Of a stretch of DNA of 64,000 nt, positions 49,701 to 61,700 are shown in pieces; the stretch's first letter is position 1, and every line of letters starts with the position of its first letter. Source of the stretch: Leucaena leucocephala (taxonomy: Eukaryota; Streptophyta; Magnoliopsida; Fabales; Fabaceae); NCBI GenBank assembly GCA_037074615.1, contig CM073532.1:13042001-13106000 (forward strand), given 5' to 3'. A program made the translations under genes and the position numbers. Under the pieces are notes generated by a model that was not told the origin of the DNA, made no database searches, and was given only the letters and a program-made list of their open reading frames with translations.

Positions 49701-52700
49701 ACACTAAAATATGTGTGAATTTGTGCGTGCACATCAGTGCATGATGTGATCAAACAGAAAGCTTCAGAAAAATTTAAGGTTTTCATTTGGCCTACCTGTG
49801 ACCACCACATCATTAGCATCACAATCTTATAGTTTGACCTCTCAAGAAACCGGCGAATGAATGGGAACAGAAACAATACAGCAGCAAGCATATTTGGGGA
49901 CAGGTAAGCAACAACAGCCAAAATAAACAATGATGATGAACTTGAATTGCTTCCAAACCAATTTTGGATGGTTTGAGCAAACCCAGGAGGATTATCCCAA
50001 GTATAGGCATAAGTAACTGATAGGACAATCACCCATGCTGCAGCTGAGAAAACTTTCAGAATATATCTTAACTTGACATGGATAGACATACTCCGATGTG
50101 CTTTCCAGCTGAGGATTACATCCAAAATAGCTGCACATAAGAACAAAATTAAAATAAAAGACCATAAGAAACTTCCCCTTCATGAGAAATGAAACACTAG
50201 TTCTAGATATGATTGTTCCAAGCAAAATCCTCATTGTTTTTAAAGTAAACTGACTGCCACGTAATGTTGTATGAGATAATGAATCAATATTTAATTTATT
50301 ATGTGACAATGTTACTTCTTGGGGAATAAGCAGTCATTGGAACGTTTGGACATCGAATTTGATTATGCACTTAAGATACTACCACTCCGGGAACTTCAAT
50401 TAGGAGATCTAAACAAAATGGCATTAACATGTGACAATCAAGCTGCTCTCTACATCACTTCGAATCCCATCTTTCATGAGACAACCAAATATATTGAAAT
50501 TGATTGTTATTGTAACATAGAAAATATCCTATCAAGAATCATTGTCACACTAACCAAGTTAGCTCCAATGATCACGGAGATGATATTCTCGCTAAAGCAT
50601 TATAGGGCCTAATTCTTACATTTTTAAAGAGAAATGATTATCAAAATTGTAAATAGACCGCCTGAAAATTAGGAAAATTTAGTTTCACATATTCTTTTTG
50701 TTAGTATCTTCCAATTATGAAATTAGTAGAAATATTATTCTGCAGTTATGAGACTTCATACTCTAGCTTCTCTTCTCAGTTTAATAACAGAAAAGAATTA
50801 TCAATTCTTTATGGACCAAGATCAAAAAATTTGAAGAGGTTAGAGGGAGAGTTTTGGCTTATACTCCCCTCCTATCACTTAAGCGATTGTTTAATGAAAT
50901 CAAGCATTTTTGTTCCCAATATTCACATACAGTGTTACTCATGCCAACAAGAAGTCCCGTGCCACCAAGTGAAATAGGCTACATGGATTGCATAATGCCA
51001 TTGAGTCTATCAACAACTAACTCTTCAGATGTATCATCCATGGGAGAACAGCCCTTTTGGAGAAACAAACCAAATCAACTCAACTGACTTCAAAAATCGA
51101 CCCAAAACAGAACAAGCAAGGTAAAAACCGGTGTAATCATTGTTGAAAATGTTGTCAACTAAGGAAGCTTGTAGGACACTCCATAGAAAGTCATCCACTT
51201 GGGTAAACACACCACAAAGGAATGTCGAAGTTACATTGCAGACACTCCCTGCTATTCATGAATCCTCTCTCTCTTCAGTCAAAAGCTATGAAGCACCAAT
51301 TTGGATACAACACAATACATTAAGCTGAACACATCAACTTTTATATACATATAGATATATATATGCAGGCATACATGTATAAATAAGATGTCCATTTGCA
51401 GTTGGGATTAATTATCATCACCATCCACATTGCTAGAATTTGCAATTCAAGGCATTCTGCATTGCCATCCACATTACCAGCATCTCCTATAAGCTGTTAC
51501 AATTTTGGTTCAACAAAAGACAAATTAGGAACTTCGACACCTCCGGCCCCATCAAGTGGCTCCCAATTATCTTCAATAACATCTCCCATTCTATTTTGTC
51601 TACTAGAACACTTCATTCTTCCTTGATAGAAGATGGAGTTGCTATGAACATATACCAAACTTCACCCTTCATGTATTCATCTTTTTCCTCTTTAGTGAGT
51701 ATTAAAGAGTATCAATTCCATTTCTTTTTTTATAGGCACCTGTGTGAGGTGCAAAACTCTCACCTATAAGTTAGCTATTGAGGTGGAAGTAACAACCCAT
51801 TTAAGTATCTCCTAAGACAACCCATATTACACAATGTTGAAATAAGCATCTCAAACTAACTTGGTCTCCATCAACAACACTTCACACGAATTCACTTGGT
51901 TTCCTCAATTAGAATCACTTGGCTTCCTTTATGTAGTTGTTGATTACCAACTTTAAGAGTTGATGGCTACCAAGCAAGGAGCAGAACCCTCCTCCAAAGT
52001 CAGCTATTGAATTGGAAACTTCAAGAATCTCTACTACTCATTGTGGAATCAGACAATTCATGCCTTGGTCCCCATCATTTCACACAAAGACGATGTGCAT
52101 GGTTTGCCCAAGAAGCTTGTGGAAATTTGAAGGATTGAAAGTAGAGGAAAATAAAACCTCAAAATATTATTAATCTTTGAATGAATGAGAATACAAATAA
52201 GCCTTTATATAGGCAAAAATATAAACTAATAAGATAAACCTATAATCTATCATAATCCTAATATCTAAGATTTATTCTTCTAAGATATGATAATTTAATA
52301 TTCAAATCTAATCCTAAATAATATCCAAACTTAATTTTTAGATAATTAATTAAAGAACTAACAAAATATAATATTAATTAATAATTAATTCTAAACTAGT
52401 GCATCTCCACACTCCCCCTCAAGCTGGATCTCAGCTTGAATACATGTGCTTCTCAACACTCCCCCTCAAATTGGGAGACAGCTTGGATGTGAACAGCATC
52501 ATTATAGAAGAATCAAAACTTTAAATCATTAAACCAATAGTGATCACTGAACTAAAATTAATTGGATCTTGAATTTGGATCTTGAATTTGGATCTTAAGA
52601 CAAAGTTGTGAATTTGATGAAGAACATCAGTGTTGGATGCCTAGCAAGAACATTTGTAAGAGAGGAACTTGATGAAGAATCATATGTATTATTTAAGACC

Positions 52701-55700
52701 AACATGCTCATACAATCATGGTAACCCATTTAGGTTTACACACTAATCTAACCTCACTTAAGGAAGATGAACTAATCCTATAACCTATGAGATTTTGTGA
52801 AAAGAGACCTAAGTTATCATCTTCCATCATAGAGTAACTTGCTCAAACTAACCCAATAACCTATGAGATTTTGTGGGAAGAGACACAAGTTATCCTCTTC
52901 CATCATAGAGCAACTTGCTCATATAATAATGGTAACCCACTTGAAGGCGTGCCTTCTCTTCAGGCTTGACCTTTCCTGCTCTGATACCATGTGAAAATTT
53001 GAAGGATTGAAAATAGAGGAAAATAAAGCCTCAAAATATTATTAATCCTTGAATGAATGAGAATACAAATAAGCCTTTATATAGGCAAAAATATAAATTA
53101 ATAGGATAAACCTAGAATCTATCATAATCCTAATATCTAAGATTTATTCTTCTAAGATATGATAATTTAATATTCAAATCTAATCCTAAATAATATCTAA
53201 ACTTAATTTTTAAATAATTAATTAAAGAACTAACAAAATATAATATTAATTAATAATTAATTCTAAACTAGTGCATCTCCACACTCTCCCTCAAGCTGAA
53301 TCTACAACTTGAATACTTGTACTTCTCAACAAAGCTTCAATTCATGTCCTTGAAAAATAGGTGCCAAAGAACAACATATCCACCATTCTTTAGGTTCAAG
53401 AGGGAGAAATAGAGATGTAGAGAGAAAGGGAAGAAGGATGGAGAAGTAGAGAGAGAAATGGAGGAAGGGGGCAAAAATGAAGGACAAATACATGATAACA
53501 ACTCTGAATATTCAAATCATCAAATATTTACAGATTAAAGTAAACTAGACTATCTGTAAGAAGCCTAAAACACAAACTTTTAAGAGAAAGCAGAATATAA
53601 AAGGAAACAACTCGAGATAAAAGACAGCGTAACAAAAAGTCACGGAACAAAATAGAAGCATAAAATAAATATATTCAAATTCCCATGGCACTTTGAAAAT
53701 GTTTTCATTAGGACAAAAACTAAAAACCAAGACACTAAATCTACCCTAAAGATTGTTTCCTTAGCAAGTCAACCACAAAATAAAATTAGTAAAACAAATG
53801 GCCTACAAAAGAGGTCAAAGAAGCTAGTATAATACAACTTCATAAAACATCAATAACGTACAAGGTCAAATACACTAGCATCTATTATTTAATTCAGAAA
53901 TATATTTGCTAGCAAAATTTAAAGGTTACCTACCTTGCCCAAGCTTTAATATAGCTGCTGTTATAAAGACACTCAACACTTTCTTGAACACGTCCCACTT
54001 AAAAACCACACTTGGGTCCCCATTGCCATTCCAAGCAACAATAATCATAGCCTAACAACAAACCAATTATTTCAAAAGGAGAACTTATTTGGTGAAAAAT
54101 TTAAAGAAGATTACACCAAATCATGGCAGATACACATGACACGAAAATTCTACTACCTGCAAGCATAGAATAAAAAAACTCCACATCCTGTCAAAGCTTC
54201 TGAAACCATGCCAAAATGACCTGATCTCAACAAAATTGACCTTTCCAACCCATCTGTCCCTGCCAGGTGGCTTATTATCCTGAAAATTGAGTTATGACAA
54301 GGATTAAGATAGTGGAAGATGAAATTGGGCAGCAAATGACCTGATTGAATAGTATACAAATTAGACGGGCAAAGTTTTTCAACTGTAAATACAATATTAA
54401 ACATTAATTTCTTGCCAATCACATGACAACAATAACAAGTCTGATCCCACTGTCAGATTGGCCATCACATTAGGTCATTAGAATATCAACAATTAACTCT
54501 TCACATATATTATTCACTAAGAAATCACATTCAATAACTTCCTTAAAGGTCCTTCTTGGTCTACCTCTACATTTTTTCATACAGCTTAAGACCGTCTACT
54601 CAACACTCCTCACTAGCACTTCCAGTGACTTTTGCACATGTCAAAATCACCTTGACCAGTTGTCTACCATCTATCATTTTCCCTCCATAAAGCCACACCA
54701 ACTTTTCCTTGTAGACAATCATTACAAATCTTGTCTTTACTTGTATGACATCACATTCTCAACCTCACATCCTATTCTAGAACAAATAAGCCCCATAATA
54801 TTTCTTGAAAAGGAAAACAAGTGACTGATAATGCACCAATATATCATGCATATTTTATTATTTACCGTTCAACCACTAGCACATGAGAATAAGCCACTTA
54901 TTCGTTCACATGATACACTTCGCTGAATAATAGGACAAAACTTTTTAACCTGAATAATTATATGATATTCAGTAGTTATAAGAGCATCAAGGATGAGGAA
55001 AACCCTCACATGAAAAATGCAAACAAGATATAGAAACAACATCAGCTAATTAAAAGCACCAATGGAAGAGTTTTTGTTGATAAAAATATGAAGAATGGAA
55101 AGCAGTAAAGCGCACAACTAATTGAAGGATAAAGAATCCTCCTAAAATGTAAAATTAAATAGAGTAACTGTCAAGAAAAGGCATGAAGCAAGTATTAGTT
55201 AGCAGTTGGTATTAGCTGTTGGGAATCAAGTCTAAGACTAGGAACGAATACCACGGTACATAAATCTAAACTAGAAAGGAAGTATATGTTGAGTGATAAA
55301 AACCCATAAATATAATGCCCAAGGTTTTGGGTCAACATATTGTCTCAAACCCACTTAAATCCCCTCAAAATTCTGATAAGGAAGTCCCAATAGATCTCCT
55401 AGAGTTCAACACTCTCCTAGGCCCCAACATGGTCTTTTTTTCCTTCGGTCAAGGGCCCCAACATTAGACATTAGTAACCGAAGAGTAAATTAGTTTAAAT
55501 TCTAACTCCCTCCTTGTATAGCCATCCAACTATGGCCATCTGACAGATTCGAGCATTGTCAGCCCAACTGGGGGTAGCTCTCCCAAAGGTGTTTTCTACA
55601 TTCATACAAACTCAAACTTGAGACCTCATGGTTAAGCGGCCAAAGCCCCTTCCACTAAGACGAACGCCCGTTGGTTTGGATAGATGATGAATTTCAAATT

Positions 55701-58700
55701 TCATATTATCTTCTAGATTCTATTTCCATTCTTTTCCTTTCATTCTATCATACTCCCTCCAATCTTTTTTATAAGCAGCATTCTATATCATAGGGGTGGT
55801 CCTATATATAAGCAACAATTTGTGTTTGTCTAAAAATTTAGTTCACTTTTTCCATCTTAACCCCCTAATTAATTACATGTCTCTCTCCCACTCATTCTCT
55901 CATCCCTTTTCCAGCTCAATCTCTCCCCCATCCACCATCGTCATAAATAAGAATATTTGGAAAACAAATTATATTTCTGACAAATTTATTGTTTTTAACT
56001 AATTTTAACTATCACTTTGATCCGCGTGATTTAGGTAGTTGTTGCCTATAAAAAGGACTGCAGGGAGTAGTTCATAAGCTTACTCTATTAAGTAAAGATC
56101 CATAAATAGATTAACTATAATCTTGAACACACCCTATCAACTTAGCTGAAAACATTAAGCTATTTCGCACACTAAGTAATTTTTTTATCAAACAACCACA
56201 AGCATAGCACCAAATGGAAGCCAACAATCCAAAATTTTAAACTCCAAATATTTAGTAGCCATCAGCATATAAGGAACACTCCCTCTCCCACTGTCCACAC
56301 AAGAAAGCACCAACCTCATCACACGCTAGAAGCATTATAGCTAAACTAGACTGACAGCTAAACACATTACTGCCGGCATGCACATGTATATAAACATCCA
56401 CAAAAGAACCAGGAGGCAATTAACTATATCCAGAATTTTCAAAAGAACAAGATGAATCTGTAACTACATGTTATTCAATTCACTTACGTAATGCAGAAAT
56501 CGTAAATGATTATACGTGAACAGAATGAGAAACGGTAAACAACTTCTTACATTTGACTTGTCAAATGAACGTGGCTCATCTGGCAGAGAAAAGAAATCAG
56601 CATCAGCACGCATGGGCCATCCCAGTCGGAAACAATCAACGGACCTACAATTGTGTCATTTGAACTCAATCAATAAACATATATTAACAATAAACGGGAA
56701 TGCAATACAAAATCTAAACAAATTATACCAGAAATATTCATTCAAATCATCATAGTTCCTCCATTGTGAATGCTTTGACCTCCCTTTTTGGCTTCGTTTA
56801 GCTTCCTTTTGAACAAATGAAGAAGAAAAAATTTTGTAAGCTTATCAAACTGAGAATTGAGGGGGAAATTGAATCACATGGCTTCATGCTAGCGTGTACT
56901 TTCTAGAGGTAGAAAAATAAAAGGAGAAACAAGATTGTAATGGACAGCAGCAGCAAGCACCTCAGCAATCACATTATAGATAGGAGTAACAACTTTCTTC
57001 AAAAAAGACTCCTCTTCACCTCCATATGCTGGCTTGACATTTTCACCCGTCATTGGACTGACATTGCCAGCAAGCATACCATACAGCTCAAAAGCCATCT
57101 ACATGAAAGCACCAAAACAGACGATTCATATTAAACATGAAAACAAGAGCCCATTAACACAATAGGTAGCAATGTGAGCGAACACCAAAAGCTCATGGAA
57201 ATAAAAAAGCAATTACTATATTAACAACTTCATATAGCAATGTAAAGAGGCGCTGACAACAATTCACTTATTAATAGAAAACAGAAAGTTACTCATTAGA
57301 ACAAATTTCAACTTGCAATACTTCAAAGTTTATTTAAAACAAGTCGTATTGTGAAAAAAATTAACAAGTTGCAATGCAAACAGCCATAAAGGCCAAAAAT
57401 TAAACAATTTTTTTTGTCTCTAGACTGAGTTTATTTGGATTAATTGTAGCTTCAAATGACAGGGAATTTTTTTCGGAAACATTTTCCTTCATTCTGTTAA
57501 CATTACCACTTGTGCATCTAAAAAAACGCAGTCAGATAATTATTGATCATATGTTAGTTTAATTTAGAAAGCATACATGGTGATAGATATAGCAGAGGCA
57601 TTCTGGCATGAATCGCAAGTTGGCAGCTTCACCCCATATCAAAAGATACAGACCCATGTACAACAGTTTGCGCTGTTGGACTTCTTGCTGTATGGTTGGT
57701 AACCTGCAACATGCCACAAGGTATATTTCATGTGAAATTGAATAATAGATGTTATTTCCTTGAAAACCACATAATATCATAAAAGAGTTATCTAAACAAT
57801 CATCAAATTTAAAACGACTCAACATTAAAAGGTCAAATCTCAATTTGAGTGCCCATCAACTGATTTAACATTTTAGACTAGAATAAAATATACAATAAAA
57901 TAGGGAAAAGAATATCAAAAATCTACTTTTCTTTTAATCACTTGTGGAATTAAAAGGCTACTGGTCAGCAAGACAGCAAATCGAGTATCTTTAAGCAGCA
58001 AGAGAACAGAGATCCTCACCAAAGGCTACTTTTCCGACCTAAATACTTGCACCATTTTTTGTAGTTTTTGAAGAGTTTTTTCATCACATCTGTTAGCGCA
58101 CGGTCATCCAACTAAGCAAATAACATGATACAAGTCAGAATCGAATCCTTCCACATCAATAAATTCTTGCAGAAAAGATTAATAGAAAAAACTCATCATC
58201 AGATATATGATTCCCAAATGATTAAACATTGTCATCAGAACAGTTCAGAAGCAGCATATGCATGGTGCATAAATAGAAAAAAATGGCCCAAAGGCAACCC
58301 CTGACAGATGAAAGAAAGTAATAATTTGCCTGATAAGCTCTTATCACCAAAAGAAATCACAGTTCATGACAATGAAGCCAACTTAAACATCTCAAAAGTG
58401 TTTCAGTTAAATTAAATGAACTCCTCAAGCTTCACAAGCCATGGCAAATAGTATGTATAACCAGATGGTGACCCTTGATAGCAGGGGAAAATAGCAAGAG
58501 AACTCTCAAGACAAGCTTTAACCACCAAAGGAATTCACCATTCATGATTACAAGACCAATTTAAACATTACAAAACCATTTCAATTAAAATCATCTCCCC
58601 ATCCATCACAAGCCATAACAAATTGCATTACATAGAAAGTCTAAAGTAGCTACCAACTTTTGATCTTGGACTGAGAGACAGGGAGCATCAACCTTGAACA

Positions 58701-61700
58701 TAAAACTATTGTAGACAAAAATAGATGTGGGTGCCCCATAATCTTTGTCACATAAAAGAATTTTCTAGCCAAACATTTGTATCAATTTTTAATAGATTAT
58801 GGATCATAGTTCATTTAACAGTAACTACCGAACAGTAGCTTCTAAGATGGGATTCACTGAGACTTGTCTTTCCAGAAACAAAAGGTTTTATGGGGAACAG
58901 AAGAGGAAAAAAATTAATGTCAATGTCAATATATCAATATATATAACTTATAAGAAGCTGCACTATTTAAATGCCATGTACAGTAAAACTTCTATCAAAA
59001 CCCACATTTAATCGAAAAGGATAGAAGAAAGGGTATCAAGAATTCATGTTAAAACTAACCTTTGGTTGTTGATCAGGCTTTGGAAACTGTCTTATGTGCA
59101 CATTTGCAAGTAATAAGATCAAATGCTCTCTCTGATTTGCAACATTGTGTTTCTGCATTTAATTGCAAATATAGACTAAGAACAGGACGTGATGGTGTGA
59201 TACACGACATCATTCAGACTTTTTAGAGATGAAGAGCTCATTTTCTGCTAGATACAATAGCAAGACTCAAATGCATACAAAAAAAAGATGGTTTGGTGTG
59301 CATTTTACCTGAAATCCAAACATTGCCCCAAGCCAATCCAGAAGGTCCTCATCCTTCTTTTTCTTGTAGTCCTTGGGCCAGGGAAGGCCCCTAGTGTTGC
59401 GAAGAGCAAACACAGCAGCTTGAATCTGAAAATATTGAGGAACAAGTATATCCATTGATTAATAATTAATAATTAATAATTAATAGATTAACCAATTAAC
59501 AAAAAATAAATTAACATTATTAAAACTAATTAATTAATAGATTAACCAATTAACAAGTATATCATAAAAATTGTTGCTTTGGGCCTTTTCACAAAGACCA
59601 AATGACCTAGACTGAAGTAAAATTAAATGCAGTATTTTACTAAATTATCTTTGACTTAAATACTCTCTTAAATACTTTCCATCATATTAATGAATGGTAA
59701 AACAGTAAAAAAATTAATTAATGCTTCATTGAAATTCTAAAGAGATAAATATTCTGTAAAATTACTAAAACTCCAAAGTGACAATTTTTATGAATCGGAA
59801 GTAATAATTAATAAATTAAAAACATTAATTATTAAAATCATTCATTATTAATAATCAGTAATATTAATAGTTGTAATATTAATAGTCAACTATTAATTGT
59901 TACTAATTTAATAGCTAATAGCTAATTAATAAAAGTGCAGCGCGTGCACATGTAAACAAACATAAAAACTAAAGCATGTACCTCAGGAAATCTCATTATT
60001 GCCTGATTTGCACTGTCAGGATCGAGAGGAAGAATATTGTAAGGAACTAAGATCTCCGTCTTCTCAGCAACTTTATCTTGAGTCTCCAAAATCTATATGA
60101 CACGAAGATTATTTACAGTCATATTTAACATTACAAAGCATTAAACAAGAAAATTCTCTAATAACAGTAAGAATGAATATAAAATTGAACACCAACAGAA
60201 AATTAAATTATCAGAAGCTAGGAAAAAAATAACCTCACGATCAACTTCCATGGATTGCGTCATGTTGACAGCCTTTAAAACTTCAAACAGAACATTAGCA
60301 GTCTGATATGCCTTAGTAAGCTGAGCACTGAATATATGCACGCAAAAATCAATGCTAGTAATGAAATAGCCAATGATCAAACCATATAGCATAATATCTG
60401 AGAACCTACCGATCAGCTTTATCTGCAGCATTTTGTAAAGCCTGGATATATTTTTTATAGTAATGCTGGTAAAAGCTCTGCATCTCACGAGCATCACTTT
60501 TCTTTACTCTCCCTTTCAATGTTGGATCATTTTCCTGACAAAATCATGACAGCATTACAATATTACTTCAAATTAACATGACACTGTAAAATAAAATTAA
60601 TACCATCAATATCATCAAGTCTTACAAGGAACAAATATTCATTCTATGAAACTGCAGAAAGTTCATATGGAAGAAATCCACCATCATAAAATCTCACAAG
60701 GACAAATAATTATTCTGTATTACAGAAGAAAGGTTCACATGGAATTCTTCATCAGAGAGAAAAGTTTGGATCATGCTAACTGTCAACCCCATTAAGGTAT
60801 TAGATATTTAAATTACAGAACTCCATAGTGCATAGAGCTCAAAACCTAAGACTCCTACAATGTGTGACAGCTGACGCTAAACTTACAACTCATAATAATA
60901 AACATGTAAGCTCCAGTAACTCATCTAAATTAATCACATGTGAACCCAGAGCAGGCCTTAGTCAATCTTACATTTACAGACTATGCTTGAAACATGCCAC
61001 ACTTTAATAATTTATAGTTACCAAGACACGGATAAAATTTTCCTTTAACAGTGTAATTTCTTCGGTTCAAAATGTGTAATTAGAGCAATAAATGGCACAT
61101 ATGCATATACTATGGCTCAAAAGTTACTGGCAACAAAATAAAGTGTCAGAATAGATAAATAAAATAGTTCTCACTCTTTCAAGACGCTGAAGAAGAGCAG
61201 TTTTGAATTGGCGAACACCTCGACCACTTGAAGTGGGATCCAACCTATGAGCTTTCTCAAAGGCATAAAACCGACCTGCAGTAGCAGTTTATGTGTCACA
61301 CAAATAGATTGCATCCGCAAATAACCAAGATATTTACATATCAAATAACTGTTTGGGAAATTCAGGTTCTGAGCATGAAGGAATAGTCATATTCATTACT
61401 TGGGACAAAAACATGGCGAATAAGCGCAAAAATACCAAACCCATAAGCCAGTAAAGACCGAACGCTCAACTTAAAAATAGGTATGCTTTACACAGTAAGT
61501 GAACATATAGAGAAGCACAGTCCCAACAAGAAACCAGAAAAGCACAATGTGCAATGAACTTACAGAGATAAGCAACTCTTGGATGGGTCTTTTCAACTTC
61601 ATTGGCAACGCGAAGAATAGGCGCAATTTCCACAAGAGACGAAGGCACAACCTCACTATCAAATATCGACTCGCCCAGGTTCCCGGCAGTCTGTGTCCGC

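Larger units (their letters stand above)
52118..53331 (-). mobile_element. TRIM-type miniature LTR retrotransposon, copy B, in intron 14
   Basis: Two direct LTRs of about 341 bp (52118-52458 and 52990-53331) flank a 531-bp internal region. On the minus strand each LTR begins TGTTGAGAAG and ends CA. The 5' LTR (right) is followed at once by TGGTATCAGAGCAGG (52976-52989), the primer-binding site for initiator methionine tRNA. The polypurine tract GAGGGGGAG abuts the 3' LTR (left). The LTRs differ at roughly 15-20 positions by eye. The target duplication AAGCT is perfect at 52113-52117 and 53332-53336. There is no gag or pol. The element lies in the same orientation as the callose synthase gene, and each LTR has a minus-strand TATATAAAGG box. 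Confidence 0.88.
50131..53933 (-). other. Intron 14 of the callose synthase gene, 3.8 kb, with a TRIM and a Copia relic
   Basis: Bounded by donor GTAGGT after exon 14 (53934) and an AG acceptor before exon 15 (50130). It holds a Copia RNase H relic (50319-50612) and a complete TRIM (52118-53331). I recognise nothing in 50613-52117 apart from an AT microsatellite-like stretch near 51343-51365, nor in 53337-53933. Confidence 0.88.

Noticed and set aside
49604..50146. A 180-residue single-exon protein starting MFLCAAILDVILSW
   Set aside because: It is exon 15 of the callose synthase read into both flanking introns; the true exon is 49796-50130.
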